64,000 nt of DNA, from contig CM059194.1 in the NCBI GenBank assembly GCA_030323885.1, forward strand, positions 3,027,291 through 3,091,290, in the 5' to 3' direction. Of the stretch, positions 21,040 through 33,284 are shown in pieces (within the stretch, counting starts at the first letter, position 1; every line of letters starts with the position of its first letter). The position numbers and the translations under genes are program-made. The notes under the pieces are model-generated. The model was not told where the DNA came from. It saw nothing but the letters and a program-made list of their open reading frames with translations, and made no database searches. The stretch comes from Branchipolynoe longqiensis (lineage: Eukaryota; Annelida; Polychaeta; Phyllodocida; Polynoidae).

Positions 21040-21377
21040 AGGTTGATTGTTTGTTGGAATTTTACATCCTGATAACATCTATGGTCATATTGTCAGGACG
21101 GGTACCGACTTGTGGCAGTGCGCACTCATCATGACTTTATAGTGCTGCCGCACTGAGAAATCAGACCACCAGCATCATGACCCGATATCCCACTCAGTCA
21201 CATTATCCTGACACTGAGCTAACTAGTCCTTGCCATATCCTATTAATGCCGAGTGCTAGGCTAGGAAGTGACAAGTATCAATTTTGAAAGTCATTGGTTT
21301 GACTCGACCGGGAACCGAACTCGCGATCTCCCGCACGCAAGGCCTGCGCTCTACCGATTCGTCCACGGCGCCGGGTC
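21040..21377 (-). repeat. SINE-A copy, full length
   Basis: In reverse it runs from a tRNA-like head (ACGAATCGGTAGAGCGCAGG) through the complete body to the TGTTGGAATTTTACATCC end. The head differs from the 10410 copy, so at least two SINE-A head subtypes exist in the window. Confidence 0.82.
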
Positions 21378-21399
21378 TTTAGCGGGAGGTGGGAAGTGT

Positions 21400-21812
21400 T
21401 CAATTTGCATAGTCAGATAAATAAAAAGATGAGATCTTCAAAAAGCAAAACACTTGACTAGATTTGAACCTATATATGTAGTTTAGATACTGGTGCACTT
21501 AATAGTATATACCTATCGGTTTGCCCGTCCTGATATGACATTAGATGTTGCCAGGACGTAAAACAACCAACCTATTCGGTTGGTGTGCCGTCGAAATAGT
21601 GGACATCAAGAGTTTCAATGGTCAGATGTTCCTTTAATTTTACTGCATGAAATATTTATTGTTGTACATGAGGAATAATAACAAAACATGGATGAAATCT
21701 AAGCGTCTTTAAACAAATTTGTTGACGCTTGCATTGGATTATGCAGTAGTGATTTGACCTTATATGATATGACCTTAGATGTTTCTAGGACGTAAAATAA
21801 CAATCAAACAAA
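21400..21812 (+). repeat. MITE-1 and SINE-A fragments
   Basis: 21402-21510 is a MITE-1 left part (TTGCATAGTCAGATAAATAA, then TTTAGATACTGGTGCACTTA). 21518-21568 and 21757-21812 are SINE-A 3' ends (TGATATGACATTAGATGTTG; TGATATGACCTTAGATGTTT). The sequence between them is unassigned. Confidence 0.55.
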
Positions 21813-22146
21813 ACAAAATTGATTGTGCAGTTTTAATAACGCCTAAGGTCAGATGAATCAGCCAAAAAAAAAAGCACACTTTATTATACCGTTCGTCGTT
21901 GATTTGAATCGGGTCAGGCAGTAGGCGAGGAGCGGACGCATTGACCGCTAGTCTACCCTGTCACTGGCAGGTATCCGTGGTACAATACACAATCAGACTG
22001 CGCATGCTCACATTGTGGCACTACACTCGTGTTAGGATACAAACCAACTGGGCAATAAGAGTAGTAAGGGGGCTTGTTCTCTTTGCCGCCATTGCGTGTC
22101 AACACGCACGGCGTCTCGAGCTTGTTTCTGGCATCGCCTGCCGCCT

Positions 22147-22425
22147 CGCCAAATGTCGTCTGCTGGTAAATGTCGTCTGCTGGTAAATGTCGTCTGCTGG
22201 TAAATGTCGTCTGCTGCTAAATGTCGTCTGCTGCTAAATGTCGTCTCGAGCTTGTTTCTGGCATCGTCTGCCGCCTCGCTAAATGTCGTCTGCTGGTAAA
22301 TGTCGTCTGCTGGTAAATGTCGTCTGCTGGTAAATGTCGTCTGCTGGTAAATGTCGTCTGCTGGTAAATGTCTGCTGATAAATGTCGTCTGCTGGTAAAT
22401 GTCGTCTGCTGCTGCCCTTAATGTG
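22147..22425. repeat. 17-bp array (AAATGTCGTCTGCTGGT)
   Basis: About 14 units of 17 bp are split by a repeated spacer (CTCGAGCTTGTTTCTGGCATCG at about 22117 and 22247). The core AAATGTCGTCTGCTG is shared with two other arrays in the window. Confidence 0.9.
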
Positions 22426-22464
22426 TATTCGTTTCCCCGTGATATGCCATCAGTTTTCAGATGT

Positions 22465-22800
22465 GGGGGGGGGGGAGGTGGGGGGGGGGGTAACTGTCGG
22501 GATCGAAATACATTTTCGTTGAGAGCAGACGAGAATTAGCTTGAACTGGCCGGAATGTAAAATGTGGGTAGGTGGGGCGGTGTGTGAATGGCGTGACGTC
22601 ATGGTTGGGTGGAAGTGTGTTTGTGCGAGGAGAGGGGGGTGGATGAGAGAGGGGGTAGAGAAGGGGGTGGAAAGGTGGGTAGTGGAGAGGGGGGAGAGAG
22701 GAGGCGGGGGGCACATGGGTGGAGAGCAGGGGGCCGCGTGCAAGGGGGTGGAGAGAAGGGGGAGGGGGGCACAGGGGTGGGGGGAGGGGGCACCTTGGCT
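22465..22800. repeat. G-rich low-complexity tract
   Basis: GGGGGG runs at 22466-22490 and a GGTGGAGAGAGGGGG-type stretch at 22600-22795. The open frames are artefacts. Confidence 0.7.
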
Positions 22801-22979
22801 ATGTTTGTCTCCGGCCCGCAGACAGGCCAAGTGGCGCCCCCTCACGAACTTATCGCCAATTAAATTTGGCGCCAAAAAAACAATCAGCGCCACAATGATC
22901 AGACAATGATCACACACTGATCAGAATGGGACCGGGTTTACCATGAAAAGGCCAGCATGGAATCTGCAGCAGGCCGCGC

Positions 22980-23301
22980 AGTGTGTGTGTTCAGTGTGTG
23001 TGCAGTGTGTGCAGTGTGTGTGCAGTGTGTGCAGTGTGTGTGCAGTGTGTGTTCAGTGTGTGTGCAGTGTGTGTGCAGTGTGTGTGCAGTGTGTGTGCAG
23101 TGCAGTGTGTGTGCAGTGTGTGCAGTGTGTGTGCAGTGTGTGCAGTGTGTGTGCAGTGTGTGTGCAGTGTGTGTGCATTGTGTGTGTGCAGTGTGTGTGC
23201 AGTGTGTGTGCAGTGTGTGTGCAGTGTGTGTGTAGTGTGTTCAGTGTGTGTGCAGTGTGTGTAGTGTGTGCTGTGTGTGTGTAGTGTGTGTGCAGTGTGT
23301 G
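22980..23301. repeat. TGTGTGCAG array truncated by an assembly gap
   Basis: CAGTGTGTG-type units of 8-10 bp run up to the gap, which probably reflects collapse of this array in assembly. Confidence 0.9.
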
Positions 23302-23800
23302 NNNNNNNNNNNNNNNNNNNNNNNNNNNNNNNNNNNNNNNNNNNNNNNNNNNNNNNNNNNNNNNNNNNNNNNNNNNNNNNNNNNNNNNNNNNNNNNNNNN
23401 NNNNNNNNNNNNNNNNNNNNNNNNNNNNNNNNNNNNNNNNNNNNNNNNNNNNNNNNNNNNNNNNNNNNNNNNNNNNNNNNNNNNNNNNNNNNNNNNNNNN
23501 NNNNNNNNNNNNNNNNNNNNNNNNNNNNNNNNNNNNNNNNNNNNNNNNNNNNNNNNNNNNNNNNNNNNNNNNNNNNNNNNNNNNNNNNNNNNNNNNNNNN
23601 NNNNNNNNNNNNNNNNNNNNNNNNNNNNNNNNNNNNNNNNNNNNNNNNNNNNNNNNNNNNNNNNNNNNNNNNNNNNNNNNNNNNNNNNNNNNNNNNNNNN
23701 NNNNNNNNNNNNNNNNNNNNNNNNNNNNNNNNNNNNNNNNNNNNNNNNNNNNNNNNNNNNNNNNNNNNNNNNNNNNNNNNNNNNNNNNNNNNNNNNNNNN
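23302..23800. other. Assembly gap (Ns)
   Basis: 499 Ns. The true length is unknown. The left flank is the TG array and the right flank is the 55-bp satellite. Confidence 0.99.
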
Positions 23801-26155
23801 ACCTTGTACTATAGTGGTATTAAACTGGTACTATGCTGGAACAAAGCTGGTACTGAGCTTGTAATAGTGGTAATAAACTGGTACTATGCTGGAACAAAGC
23901 TGGTACTGAGCTTGTACTATAGTGGTATTAAACTGGTTCTATGCTGGAACAAAGCTGGTACTGACCTTGTACTATAGTGGTATTAAACTGGTACTATGCT
24001 GGAACAAAGCTGGTACTGAGCTTGTAATAGTGGTAATAAACTGGTACTATGCTGGAACAAAGCTGGTACTGAGCTTGTACTATAGTGGTATTAAACTGGT
24101 ACTATGCTGAAACAAAGCTGGTACTGAGCTTGTACTATAGTGGTATTAAACTGGTACTATGCTGGAACAAAGCTGGTACTGAGCTTGTACAATAGTGGTA
24201 TTAAACTGGTACTATGCTGGAACAAAGCTGGTACTGAGCTTGTACTATAGTGGTATTAAACTGGTACTATGCTGGAACAAAGCTGGTACTGAGCTTGTAC
24301 TATAGTGGTATTAAACTGGTACTATGCTGGAACAAAGCTGGTACTGAGCTTGTACTATAGTGGTATTAAACTGGTACTATGCTGGAACAAAGCTGGTACT
24401 GAGCTTGTACTATAGTGGTATTAAACTGGTACTATGCGGAACAAGCTGGACTGAGCTGTACTATGTGGTATTAAACTGGTACTATGCTGAACAAAGCTGG
24501 TACTGAGCTTGTACTATAGTGGTATTAAACTGGTACTATGCTGGAACAAAGCTGGTACTGAGCTTGTACTATAGTGGTATTAAACTGGTACTATGCTGGA
24601 ACAAAGCTGGTACTGAGCTTGTACTATAGTGGTATTAAACTGGTACTATGCTGGAACAAAGCTGGTACTGAGCTTGTACTATAGTGGTATTAAACTGGTA
24701 CTATGCTGGAACAAAGCTGGTACTGAGCTTGTAATAGTGGTAATAAACTGGTACTATGCTGGAACAAAGCTGGTACTGACCTTGTACTATAGTGGTATTA
24801 AACTGGTACTATGCTGGAACAAAGCTGGTACTGAGCTTGTACTATAGTGGTATTAAACTGGTACTATGCTGGAACAAAGCTGGTACTGAGCTTGTACTAT
24901 AGTGGTATTAAACTGGTACTATGCTGGAACAAAGCTGGTACTGAGCTTGTACTATAGTGGTATTAAACTGGTACTATGCTGTGTTTGTGGATGTGGAACA
25001 AAGCTGGTACTGAGCTTGTACTATAGTGGTATTAAACTGGTACTATGCTGGAACAAAGCTGGTACTGAGCTTGTACTATAGTGGGATTAAACTGGTACTA
25101 TGCTGGAACAAAGCTAGTACTGAGCTTGTGGTATTAAACTGATACTATGCTGGAACAAAGCTGGTACTGAGCTTGTACTATAGTGGTATTAAACTGGTCC
25201 TATGCTGGAACAAAGCAAGTACTGAGCTTGTACTATATTGGTATTAAAGTGGTACTATGCTGGAAGAAAGCTGGTACTGAGCTTGTACTATAGTGGTATT
25301 AAACTGGTACTATGCTGGGACAAAGCTGGTACAGAGCTTGTACTATAGTGGTATTAAACTGGTACTATGCTGGAACCAAGCTAGTACTGAGCGTGTACTA
25401 TAGTGGTATTAAACTGGTCTTATGCTGGAACAAAGCTGGTACTGACCTTGTACTATAGTGGTATTAAACTGGTACTATGCTGGAACAAAGCTGGTACTGA
25501 GCTTGTACTATAGTGGTATTAAACTGATTTTATGCTGGAACAAAGCTAGTACAGAGCTTGTACTATAGTGGTAATAAACTGGTACTATGCTGGAACCAAG
25601 CTAGTACTGAGCGTGTACTATAGTGGTATTAAACTGGTCTTATGCTGGAACAAAGCTGGTACTGAGCTTGTACTATAGTGGTATTAAACTGGTACTATGC
25701 TGGAACAAAGCTGGTACTGAGCTTGTAATAGTGGTATTAAACTGGTACTATGCTGGAACAAAGCTGGTACTGAGCTTGTACTATAGTGGTATTAAACTGG
25801 TACTATGCTGGAACAAAGCTAGTACTGAGCTTGTACTATATTGGTATTAAACTGGTACTATGCTGGAACAAAGCTGGTACTGAGCTTGTACTATAGTGGT
25901 ATTAAACTTATACTATACTGGAACAAAGCAAGTACTGAGCTTGTACTATAGTGGTATTAAACTGGTACTATGCTGGAACAAAGCTGGTACTGAGCTTGTA
26001 CTATAGTGGTATTAAACTGGTACTATGCTGGAACAAAGCTGGTACTGAGCTTGTACTATAGTGGTATTAAACTGGTACTATGCTGGAACAAAGCTGGTAC
26101 TGAGCTTGTACTATAGTGGTATTAAACTGGTACTATGCTGGAACAAAGCTGGTCC
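23801..26155. repeat. 55-bp satellite array
   Basis: About 43 units of 55 bp: ACTGGTACTATGCTGGAACA, AAGCTGGTACTGAGCTTG, TACTATAGTGGTATTAA. Local irregularities include a 46-bp style variant (GTAATAGTGG) and an insertion GTGTTTGTGGATGTGG at about 24982. CTGGTACT occurs twice per unit. The left end is lost in the gap. Confidence 0.93.
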
Positions 26156-26159
26156 TTCA

Positions 26160-27880
26160 CTGGTGATGTGTTAATTGAATTGCTTTTAGGCTGGTTTTGA
26201 GCTGGTATTGAACTAGATATCTCCATACAGTGTTAACCTAGCTCTAAGACACACAACCAACTGTTCTCTGTCAGAGCAAACTACTTCTTAATACCCACGT
26301 GAAGAAGGTACTATATACACCAGCATGTTGAGAATGTGACCCAAAAAACACCACTAACAGCTACTAACAAATCACTCTGTTGTGTCACCACCACAAGTCA
26401 TAGTGACAACAGCCTCTTCTCGACAGTGCTTTGAGATGACTTCGCAATAAAGTGCCAAGTGTTAGCTGAGGTAGCGACAAGTTGTATGTTCCTGCTTTTA
26501 TCTGCGTGTTCAGCGCTCAGAGTGTAGATAACAGCAAATACACCACACGCGCCTTCAGTGAAAGCTGAATGTTTCCAGAAACTTCCAATACGTCACTTCC
26601 ACGATACCAAAGTTGGTGTCCCCTGAAGTCGTTAGTCAGGGCTCTGGTATTATTTGTTCAACCTCAAAATAGACAGCAACACCAGAGGACAGAGCTATAA
26701 GATCTTCAAGGAGTGGCCCAGACTTAAGGTCAGGAAACACTCGTTTCTCTTTTGAGTGACAGATCCTTGGAGCAGACCAAGTGGTTGAAGTATCAATGGT
26801 AGAAGCATTTGAGGGAAGGTTTGATAGATATTGGAGAGGAGACTCACAATTATATGACTTCAGGGCGCCGTCCACCTCCATATGTGTGCAATAAAATAGG
26901 TTCTTTTTAACCATAATGTGCTGGCACTAGAGGCTCAATAGGGGCCGAGATCAGCCAGAAGAGGATCTGTAAGTTAGTCTGTAAGTTATTGGCCATGCTG
27001 CGATGTGGGTGGAGCACACTACAGCTCGACACCGAGTTAACCCAGTTAACATACAGGAAGTGGTATTTGATCTAATGTGCAATAGTTGTTAGCACAATTT
27101 TACTGCAACCAGATTTACAAAAACAAATGTAGGGGGGTAACGTGACTAAGTTTGTTCAACATGAACCACATATTTATGGGTTTGCAGCGATGTTAAAGTA
27201 GAGGACCTATAGTAGAGGGGTCATTATATGGTTGAATCCTGACTACTATTCGACAGAGCCAACGTAGTGGATCGGCATGTGACCTGGGACGCCATCTTGC
27301 ATTTGTCAATAAATAATTAACTGAAAGTAATTTATTTGATTCATTTGGATTCATTGAGTCCTAAAACCTAGAGATTGACACCAAACCCATCTTTCTATGT
27401 TGAATAGTAATTGAGATATAGCCATTTTAAGGTCCCGATGGCTATCTTGGGCACCATCTTGAAAACAACCCCTTTCTGGAAGACATACACTACTCGATTT
27501 TTAGTATGTTTTTGAGCATGCCTAGGGGTATCGAAATCATTTGAACAAACTTTTCTATGTATTGTTTTGGCATTAGGTGTTTTTTAGGCGTATAATCCCC
27601 TATATAGTCAACGCCAGAGCACAGATGGACAACAACCCCACCTCCGGGCAAGTAAGTACACCAGGGAGCAGCTTTTGTCCTTCCTCAACAACCACTGAAC
27701 AGTCACTCAGGAGACGCGTATTCAACATGAACTCACCTGATCACACACCGCTTGCCCACAAAAGAAACAAAGCATTCTCCTTCTAGAGATCACACCACCC
27801 CTACATGTCAAGTGACCTCGTCTGAGGACCGAGACCTTCAAGGTCAAAGGGCCTACTCTCCTGGAAATCTGGTGTGTCGT
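26160..27880. other. Non-satellite island between two related satellites
   Basis: 1.7 kb of single-copy-looking sequence. A 92-residue minus-strand frame (26636-26914; contains LKSGPLLEDLIALSSGVAVY) and a 69-residue plus frame (27577-27786) are present but match nothing I recognise. 27270-27480 has CGCCATCTTG-like phrases (27291 and 27451). The satellite core reappears at 26187 (CTGGTTTTGAGCTGGTA) and 27897, so the island looks like an insertion in a once-continuous satellite domain. No terminal repeats were found. Confidence 0.45.
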
Positions 27881-27899
27881 GCTGTAATCGTGGTGAGCT

Positions 27900-29520
27900 G
27901 TATTGAGCTGGTACTGAGTGGGGGCTAAGCTGGTATACAGAACAGGTCAACTAAGCTGGTACAAGCCTAGTGAACTGATACACTAAACTGGTACATAGAA
28001 CAGGTCAACTGAGCTGGTACAAGCCTAGTGAACTGATACACTAAGCTGGTACATAGAACAGGTCAACTGAGCTGGTACAGGCCTAGTGAACTGATACACG
28101 AAGCTGGTATAGAGAACAGGTCAACTGAGCTGGTACAGGCCTAGTGAACTGATACACTAAGCTGGTGTACAGAACAGGTCAACTGAGCTGGTACAAGCCT
28201 AGTGAAGTGATACACTATGCTGGTATACAGAACAGGTCAACTGAGCTGGTACAAGCCTAGTGAACTGATACACTAAGCTGGTACATAGAACAGGTGAACT
28301 GAGCTGGTACATGCCTAGTGAACTGATACACTAAGCTGGTATAGAGAACAGGTCAACTGAGCTGGTACAGGCCTAGTGAACTGATACACGAAGCTGGTAT
28401 AGAGAACAGGTCAACTGAGCTGGTACAGGCCTAGTGAACTGATACACTAAGCTGGTGTACAGAACAGGTCAACTGAGCTGGTACAAGCCTAGTGAAGTGA
28501 TACACTGTGCTGGTATACAGAACAGGTCAACTGAGCTGGTATAAGCCTAGTGAACTGATACACTAAGCTGGTACATAAAACAGGTCAACTAAGCTGGTAC
28601 ATGCCTAGTGAACTGATACACTAAGCTGGTGCACAGAACAGGTCAACTGAGCTGGTACAGGCCTAGTGAACTTATACACCAAGCTGGTATAGAGAACAGG
28701 TCAACTGAGCTGGTACAGGCCTAGTGAAGTGATACACTAAGCTGGTGCACAGAACAGGTCAACTGAGCTGGTACAAGCCTAGTGAAGTGATACACTAAGC
28801 TGGTATACAGAACAGGTCAACTGAGCTGGTACAGGCCTAGTGAAGTGATACACTAAGCTGGTGAACAGAACAGGTCAACTGAGCTGGTACAAGCCTAGTA
28901 AACTGATACACTAAGCTGGTGTACAGAACAGGTCAACCGAGCTCGTACAAGCCTAGTGAACTGATACACTAAGCTGGTGTACAGAACAGGTCAACTGAGC
29001 TGGTACAAGCCTAGTGAAGTGATACACTAAGCTGGTGTACAGAACAGGTCAACTGAGCTGGTACAGGCCTAGTGAACTGATACACCAAGCTGGTATAGAG
29101 AACAGGTCAACTGAGCTGATACAGGCCTAGTGAACTGATACACTAAGCTGGTGTACAGAACAGGTCAACTGAGCTGGTACAGGACTAGTGAACTGATACA
29201 CTAAGCTGGTGCACAGAACAGGTCAACTGAGCTGGTACAGGCCTAGAGAACTGATACACTAAGCTGGTGTACAGAACAGGTCAAATGAGCTGGTACAAGC
29301 CTAGTGAACTGATACACTAAGCTGGTGTACAGAACAGGTCAACTGAGCTGGTACAAGCCTAGTGAACTGATACACTAAGCTGGTACATAGAACAGGTCAA
29401 CCGAGCTGGTACAGGCCTAGTGAACTGATACACTAAGCTGGTGCACAGAACAGGTCAACTGAGCTGGTACAGGCCTAGTGAACTGATACACTAAGCTGGT
29501 GCACAGAACAGGTCAACTGA
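27900..29520. repeat. 58-bp satellite array
   Basis: About 27 units of 58 bp: AGGTCAACTGAGCTGGTACA, AGCCTAGTGAACTGATACAC, TAAGCTGGTGTACAGAAC. Subvariants (TACAAG/TACAGG, ATAGAG/GTACAG) recur in blocks, indicating higher-order amplification. Confidence 0.93.
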
Positions 29521-30560
29521 GCTAGTGCTGAGTTGGCATGGCGAGCTGGCATAGTGAGGTGGTATGGCGAGCTGGCAGAGTGAGCTGGCATAGTGAGCTG
29601 GCATAGTGAGCTGGCATAGTGAACTGGCATAGTGAGCTGGCACAGTGAGCTGGCATAGTGAGCTGGCACAGTGAGTTGGTATAGCGAGCTGGCATAGTGA
29701 ACTGGCACAGTGAGCTGGTATAGTGAGCTGGTATGGCGAGCTGACACAGGGAGCTGGTATAGTGAGCTGACACAGTGAGCTGGCATAATGAGCTGTCACA
29801 ATGAGCTGGGATGGCGAGCTGACATAGTGAGATGGTATGCTGAGCTGGCATAGTGAGCTGGCATAGTGAGCTGGCATACTAAGCTGGCAGAGTGACCTGA
29901 CACAGTGAGCTGGCATAGTGAGCTGGCATAGTGAGCTGGTATGGTGAGCTGGCATAGTGAGCTGGCACAGTGAGCTGGCACAGTGATCTGGCATAATGAG
30001 CTGTCATAGTGAGCTGGTATAGTGAGCTGACATAGTGAGATGGTATGGCGAGCTGGCATAGTGAGCTGGCATAGTGAGCTGACACAGTGAGCTGGTGCAG
30101 TGAGGTGGCACAGTGAGCTGGCAGAGTGAGCTGGCATACTGAGCTGGCACAGGGAGCTGGCACAGTGAACTGGCATAGCGAGCTGGCCTAGTAAGCTGGC
30201 ACGGTGAGCTGGCACAGTGAGCTGGTACCCTGAGCTGGCATAGTGAGCTGACACAGTGAGCTGACACAGTGAGCTGGCACAGTGAGCTGGAACAGTGAGC
30301 TGGCATAGTGAGCTGACACAGTGAGCTGACACAGTGAGCTGGCACAGTGCGCTGGTACCGTGAGCTGGCATAGTGAGCTGACAGAGTGAGCTGACACAGT
30401 GAGCTGGCATAGTGACCTGGCACAGTGAGCTGGCACAGTGACCTAACAGAGTGAGCTCGCACAGTGACCTGACATAGTGAGCTGGTATGGCGAGCTGACA
30501 CAGTGAGTTGGCACAGTGAGCTGGCACAGTGAGCTGGCATAATGAGGTAATATAATGAGC
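29520..30560. repeat. 13-bp satellite array (GAGCTGGCATAGT)
   Basis: About 80 units of 13 bp with CATAGT/CACAGT alternation. Minus-strand frames with PAHYASSLCQL periodicity are artefacts of the unit. Confidence 0.93.
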
Positions 30561-30599
30561 TGATGCGAGAAGCCAATATACTCCACTGGTACTAAGCAA

Positions 30600-31450
30600 A
30601 TATATGAGCTCATATATTGAGCTGGTACTGAGCTGGTACTGAGCTGGTACTGAGCTAGTGTTAGTCACCTGAAGACACGCCACAGTTTTCTAATCGAAGT
30701 GAGTTGACATTAGATACTTGCGCTGTTTCTGAGCGTGTTTGGACTCGTGCTGAGCTGGTACTGAGTTGGTACTGAGCTGGTACTGAGCTGGTACTGAGCT
30801 GGTACTGAGTTGGTACTGAGCTGGTACTGACCAACGTTGAGCTACTGCTGAGCTGGTACTGATCCACACTTAATTAGTACTGAGCTGGTACTTAATTCAA
30901 TTAAATACTGCTGAGCTGGTACTGAGCTGGTACTGACCTACTTCGAGCTAGTGCTGAGCTAATGCTGAGCTTCACTTAATTAGTCCTGAGCTCTTACTGA
31001 ATTGCTGAGCTCGTACTGAGCTGCATTGAACTAGTATCTTGCTGGTACTGACCTGGTGCTGAGCTGGTGCTGAGCTGCATTGCGCTAGTGCTGAACTGGT
31101 ACTGAACTGTTGAGTTGGTGCTGACTTGGGACTGAGCTACACTGAACTAGTGTTTAGCTAGCAATGAGATGCATTGAACTGGTTCTGGGCTGTGGTGTGC
31201 TAGTCCATAGCTGGTTCTGAACTGCATTGAGCTGGTGCTGAGCTGGTTCTAAACTGGATTGAGCTGGTTCTGAGCTGGTTCTGAGCTGGTTCTGAGCTGG
31301 TTCTGAGCTGGTTCTGAGCTGGTTCTGAGCTGGTTCTGAGCTGCATTGAGCTTGTGCTGAGCTGGTGCTGAGCTGGTTCTGAGCTGGTGCTGAGCTGGTA
31401 CTGAGCTGGTGCTGAGCTGCAGTGAGCTGGTGCTGAGCTGGTTCTGAGTA
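30600..31450. repeat. 11-bp diverged array (GAGCTGGTACT)
   Basis: Clean runs at 30620-30660, 30750-30830 and 31255-31450 (GAGCTGGTTCT subtype) are embedded in diverged copies. The array is directly continuous with the 13-bp array. Confidence 0.88.
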
Positions 31451-31750
31451 GATGACAAACTGATGGCGTGACGATGCAGCGCGCCTTGTTGGTTTAGTAG
31501 TACACGTTGCAGACCTCTCCTCCTACACGGCTTCCACATTTCAACACACAACACACACAGGACCCCACGTGTTCCCTGCAGGAGGGGACGGCACAGAACC
31601 GACACCAGGCGATTCTAATAACCAGACAAAGACGATAATCCTAGTGCCACTTTCACACGATTGGATCGCATAGTGCCTAAAAGTTGTGCATAGTGGGTTC
31701 GATTGTTGTGTGACTCAATAGAAAAGGTTGACTAATTTGGTACTTGTTGT
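31451..31750. other. Unassigned sequence
   Basis: Nothing is recognised here beyond a TTTCACACGATTGG phrase near 31650. Confidence 0.4.
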
Positions 31751-31754
31751 TACC

Positions 31755-32015
31755 ATGTCAGTGTTGCCTCTCTCTGCGCCGACCATTTCATCTGCCATGC
31801 CAGTGCCACCCCTCTCTGTCCTACGACCACATCTCTAATGTCAGTATGCCCCCTCTCTGCCCCCTTCATCACCACATCTCCCACCTCAGTACAACCCCTC
31901 TCTGCCCCCACCACCATCTCATCTCCCATCTCAGTACAACCCCTCTCTGCCCCCACCACCACCTCATCTCCCATCTCAGTACAACCCCTCTCTACTCCTC
32001 CATGTCCCATGTCAG
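31755..32015. repeat. 45-bp tandem array
   Basis: About six units have cores CCCCTCTCTGCCCCCACCAC and TCATCTCCCATCTCAGTACA. The period is 15 codons, so both strands are open; no protein is inferred. Confidence 0.85.
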
Positions 32016-32096
32016 TGATTCTATGCAGTATTAAATGCTTAACGACTCCACTGGTGTCAAGGTTGGATACAATCCAATCCAGGTAAGTGTTTTCAA

Positions 32097-32395
32097 TTGC
32101 TGATGGTTTAATGGCATTTCAGCAACAAGGTGTCATATTCACAGTGAAGAGTCAGCGGTTGTTATTCTGTCAGTTTTGCTAATCGCATTTATGCTTACAA
32201 TCATTGAAATTTACGCAAAAGTGTTAATAGGTCAGATTTATTAATAATTATTGCTGATGGTTTAAGGCCCTGTTTGTAGCAAGGCGTCATGTCATATTTT
32301 CACAGAGAAGAGTCAGTGGCATTTGTTCTGTCAGTTTTATTAATCCCATTTATGTCGACAATCATTAAAATGTACACAGTTGGTCGGATTTATGT
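32097..32395 (+). repeat. Two-copy 154-bp tandem duplication
   Basis: TTGCTGATGGTTTAA starts at 32097 and again at 32251. AGAGTCAG, TTCTGTCAGTTTT and CAATCATT follow in both. The copies differ by several substitutions, so the duplication is not very recent. Confidence 0.8.
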
Positions 32396-32464
32396 CGAAT
32401 GATAGCAAACACAAATATTTCGGATGCACATTTGAGGAGGTTTAAATTTGGGTCAAATGACAGC

Positions 32465-33215
32465 AACATTTAAACTCACCAAATATAGCTACACTACGAA
32501 GACACGTTTCGGTCCAGTTATTGTAGGGGAAGTGGACAGTTTGTTTAAACTCACCAAACATAGGTACAATAAGACGCGCTTCAGTCCAGTTATTGTAGGG
32601 GAAGTGCACAGTTTGTTTAAACTCACCAAACATAGCTACAATAAGAAGACGCGCTTCAGTCCAGTTATTGTAGAGGAAGTGGACAGTTTGTTTAAACTCA
32701 CCAAACATAGCTACAATAAGAAGACGCTCTTCAGTCCAGTTATTGTAGAGGAAGTGGACAGTTTGTTTAAACTCATCAAACATAGCTACAATAAGAAGGC
32801 ACGCTTCAGTCCAGTTATTGTAGGGGAAGTGCACAGTTTGTTTAAACTCACCAAACATAGCTACAATAAGATGCGCTTCAGTCCAGTTATTGTAGAGGAA
32901 GGGCACAGTTTGTTTAAACTCACCAAACATAGCTAAAATATGAAGACGCGCTTCAGTCCAGTTATTGTAGAGGAAGTGGACAGTTTGTTTAAACTCACCA
33001 AACATAGCTACAATAAGAAGACGTGCTTCAGTCCAGTTATTGTAGAGGTAGGGCACAGTTTGTTTAAACTCACCAAACATAGCTACAATAAGAAGGCACG
33101 CTTCAGTCCAGTTATTGTAGGGGAAGGGCACAGTTTGTTTAAACTCATCAAACATAGCTACAATAAGAAGACGCGCTTCAGTCCAGTTATTTTGGGGAAG
33201 TGGACAGTTTGTTCT
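32465..33215. repeat. 75-bp tandem array, open on both strands
   Basis: About ten units of 75 bp, some 72 bp: CAGTTTGTTTAAACTCACCA, AACATAGCTACAATAAGAAG, CGCTTCAGTCCAGTTATTGT. Most length differences are three bases, so a minus-strand frame stays open for 237 residues (32442-33155) with a 25-residue period containing EFKQTV and YNNWTEA. The plus strand is open for 162 residues (32448-32936), then stops at a TAA near 32934. No known protein family is recognised. Confidence 0.88.
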
Positions 33216-33284
33216 AGTGTCACATCAGTTCTGCTGTCAAACAGGTGATGCTTATATTGGGATATGCACCCTTAACAGCTAGGG

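Noticed and set aside
26636..26914. 92-residue minus-strand gene
   Set aside because: Composition is plausible, but there is no recognised domain, no matching neighbour and the length is near what chance allows. Left as part of the island description.
27577..27786. 69-residue plus frame with a CAAGTAAGT splice-donor-like site
   Set aside because: A single donor-like hexamer without acceptor, domain or partner exon is not evidence for an exon.
29475..30683. 295-residue minus frame with PAHYASSLCQL repeats
   Set aside because: The 13-bp satellite without stops gives this in three phases on the same strand. Other frames of the same strand look equally good, so none is special.
31640..31690. 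Sixth member of the CACAC-ended family (TTTCACACGATTGG)
   Set aside because: Only one weak end and no matching inverted partner or TTAA.
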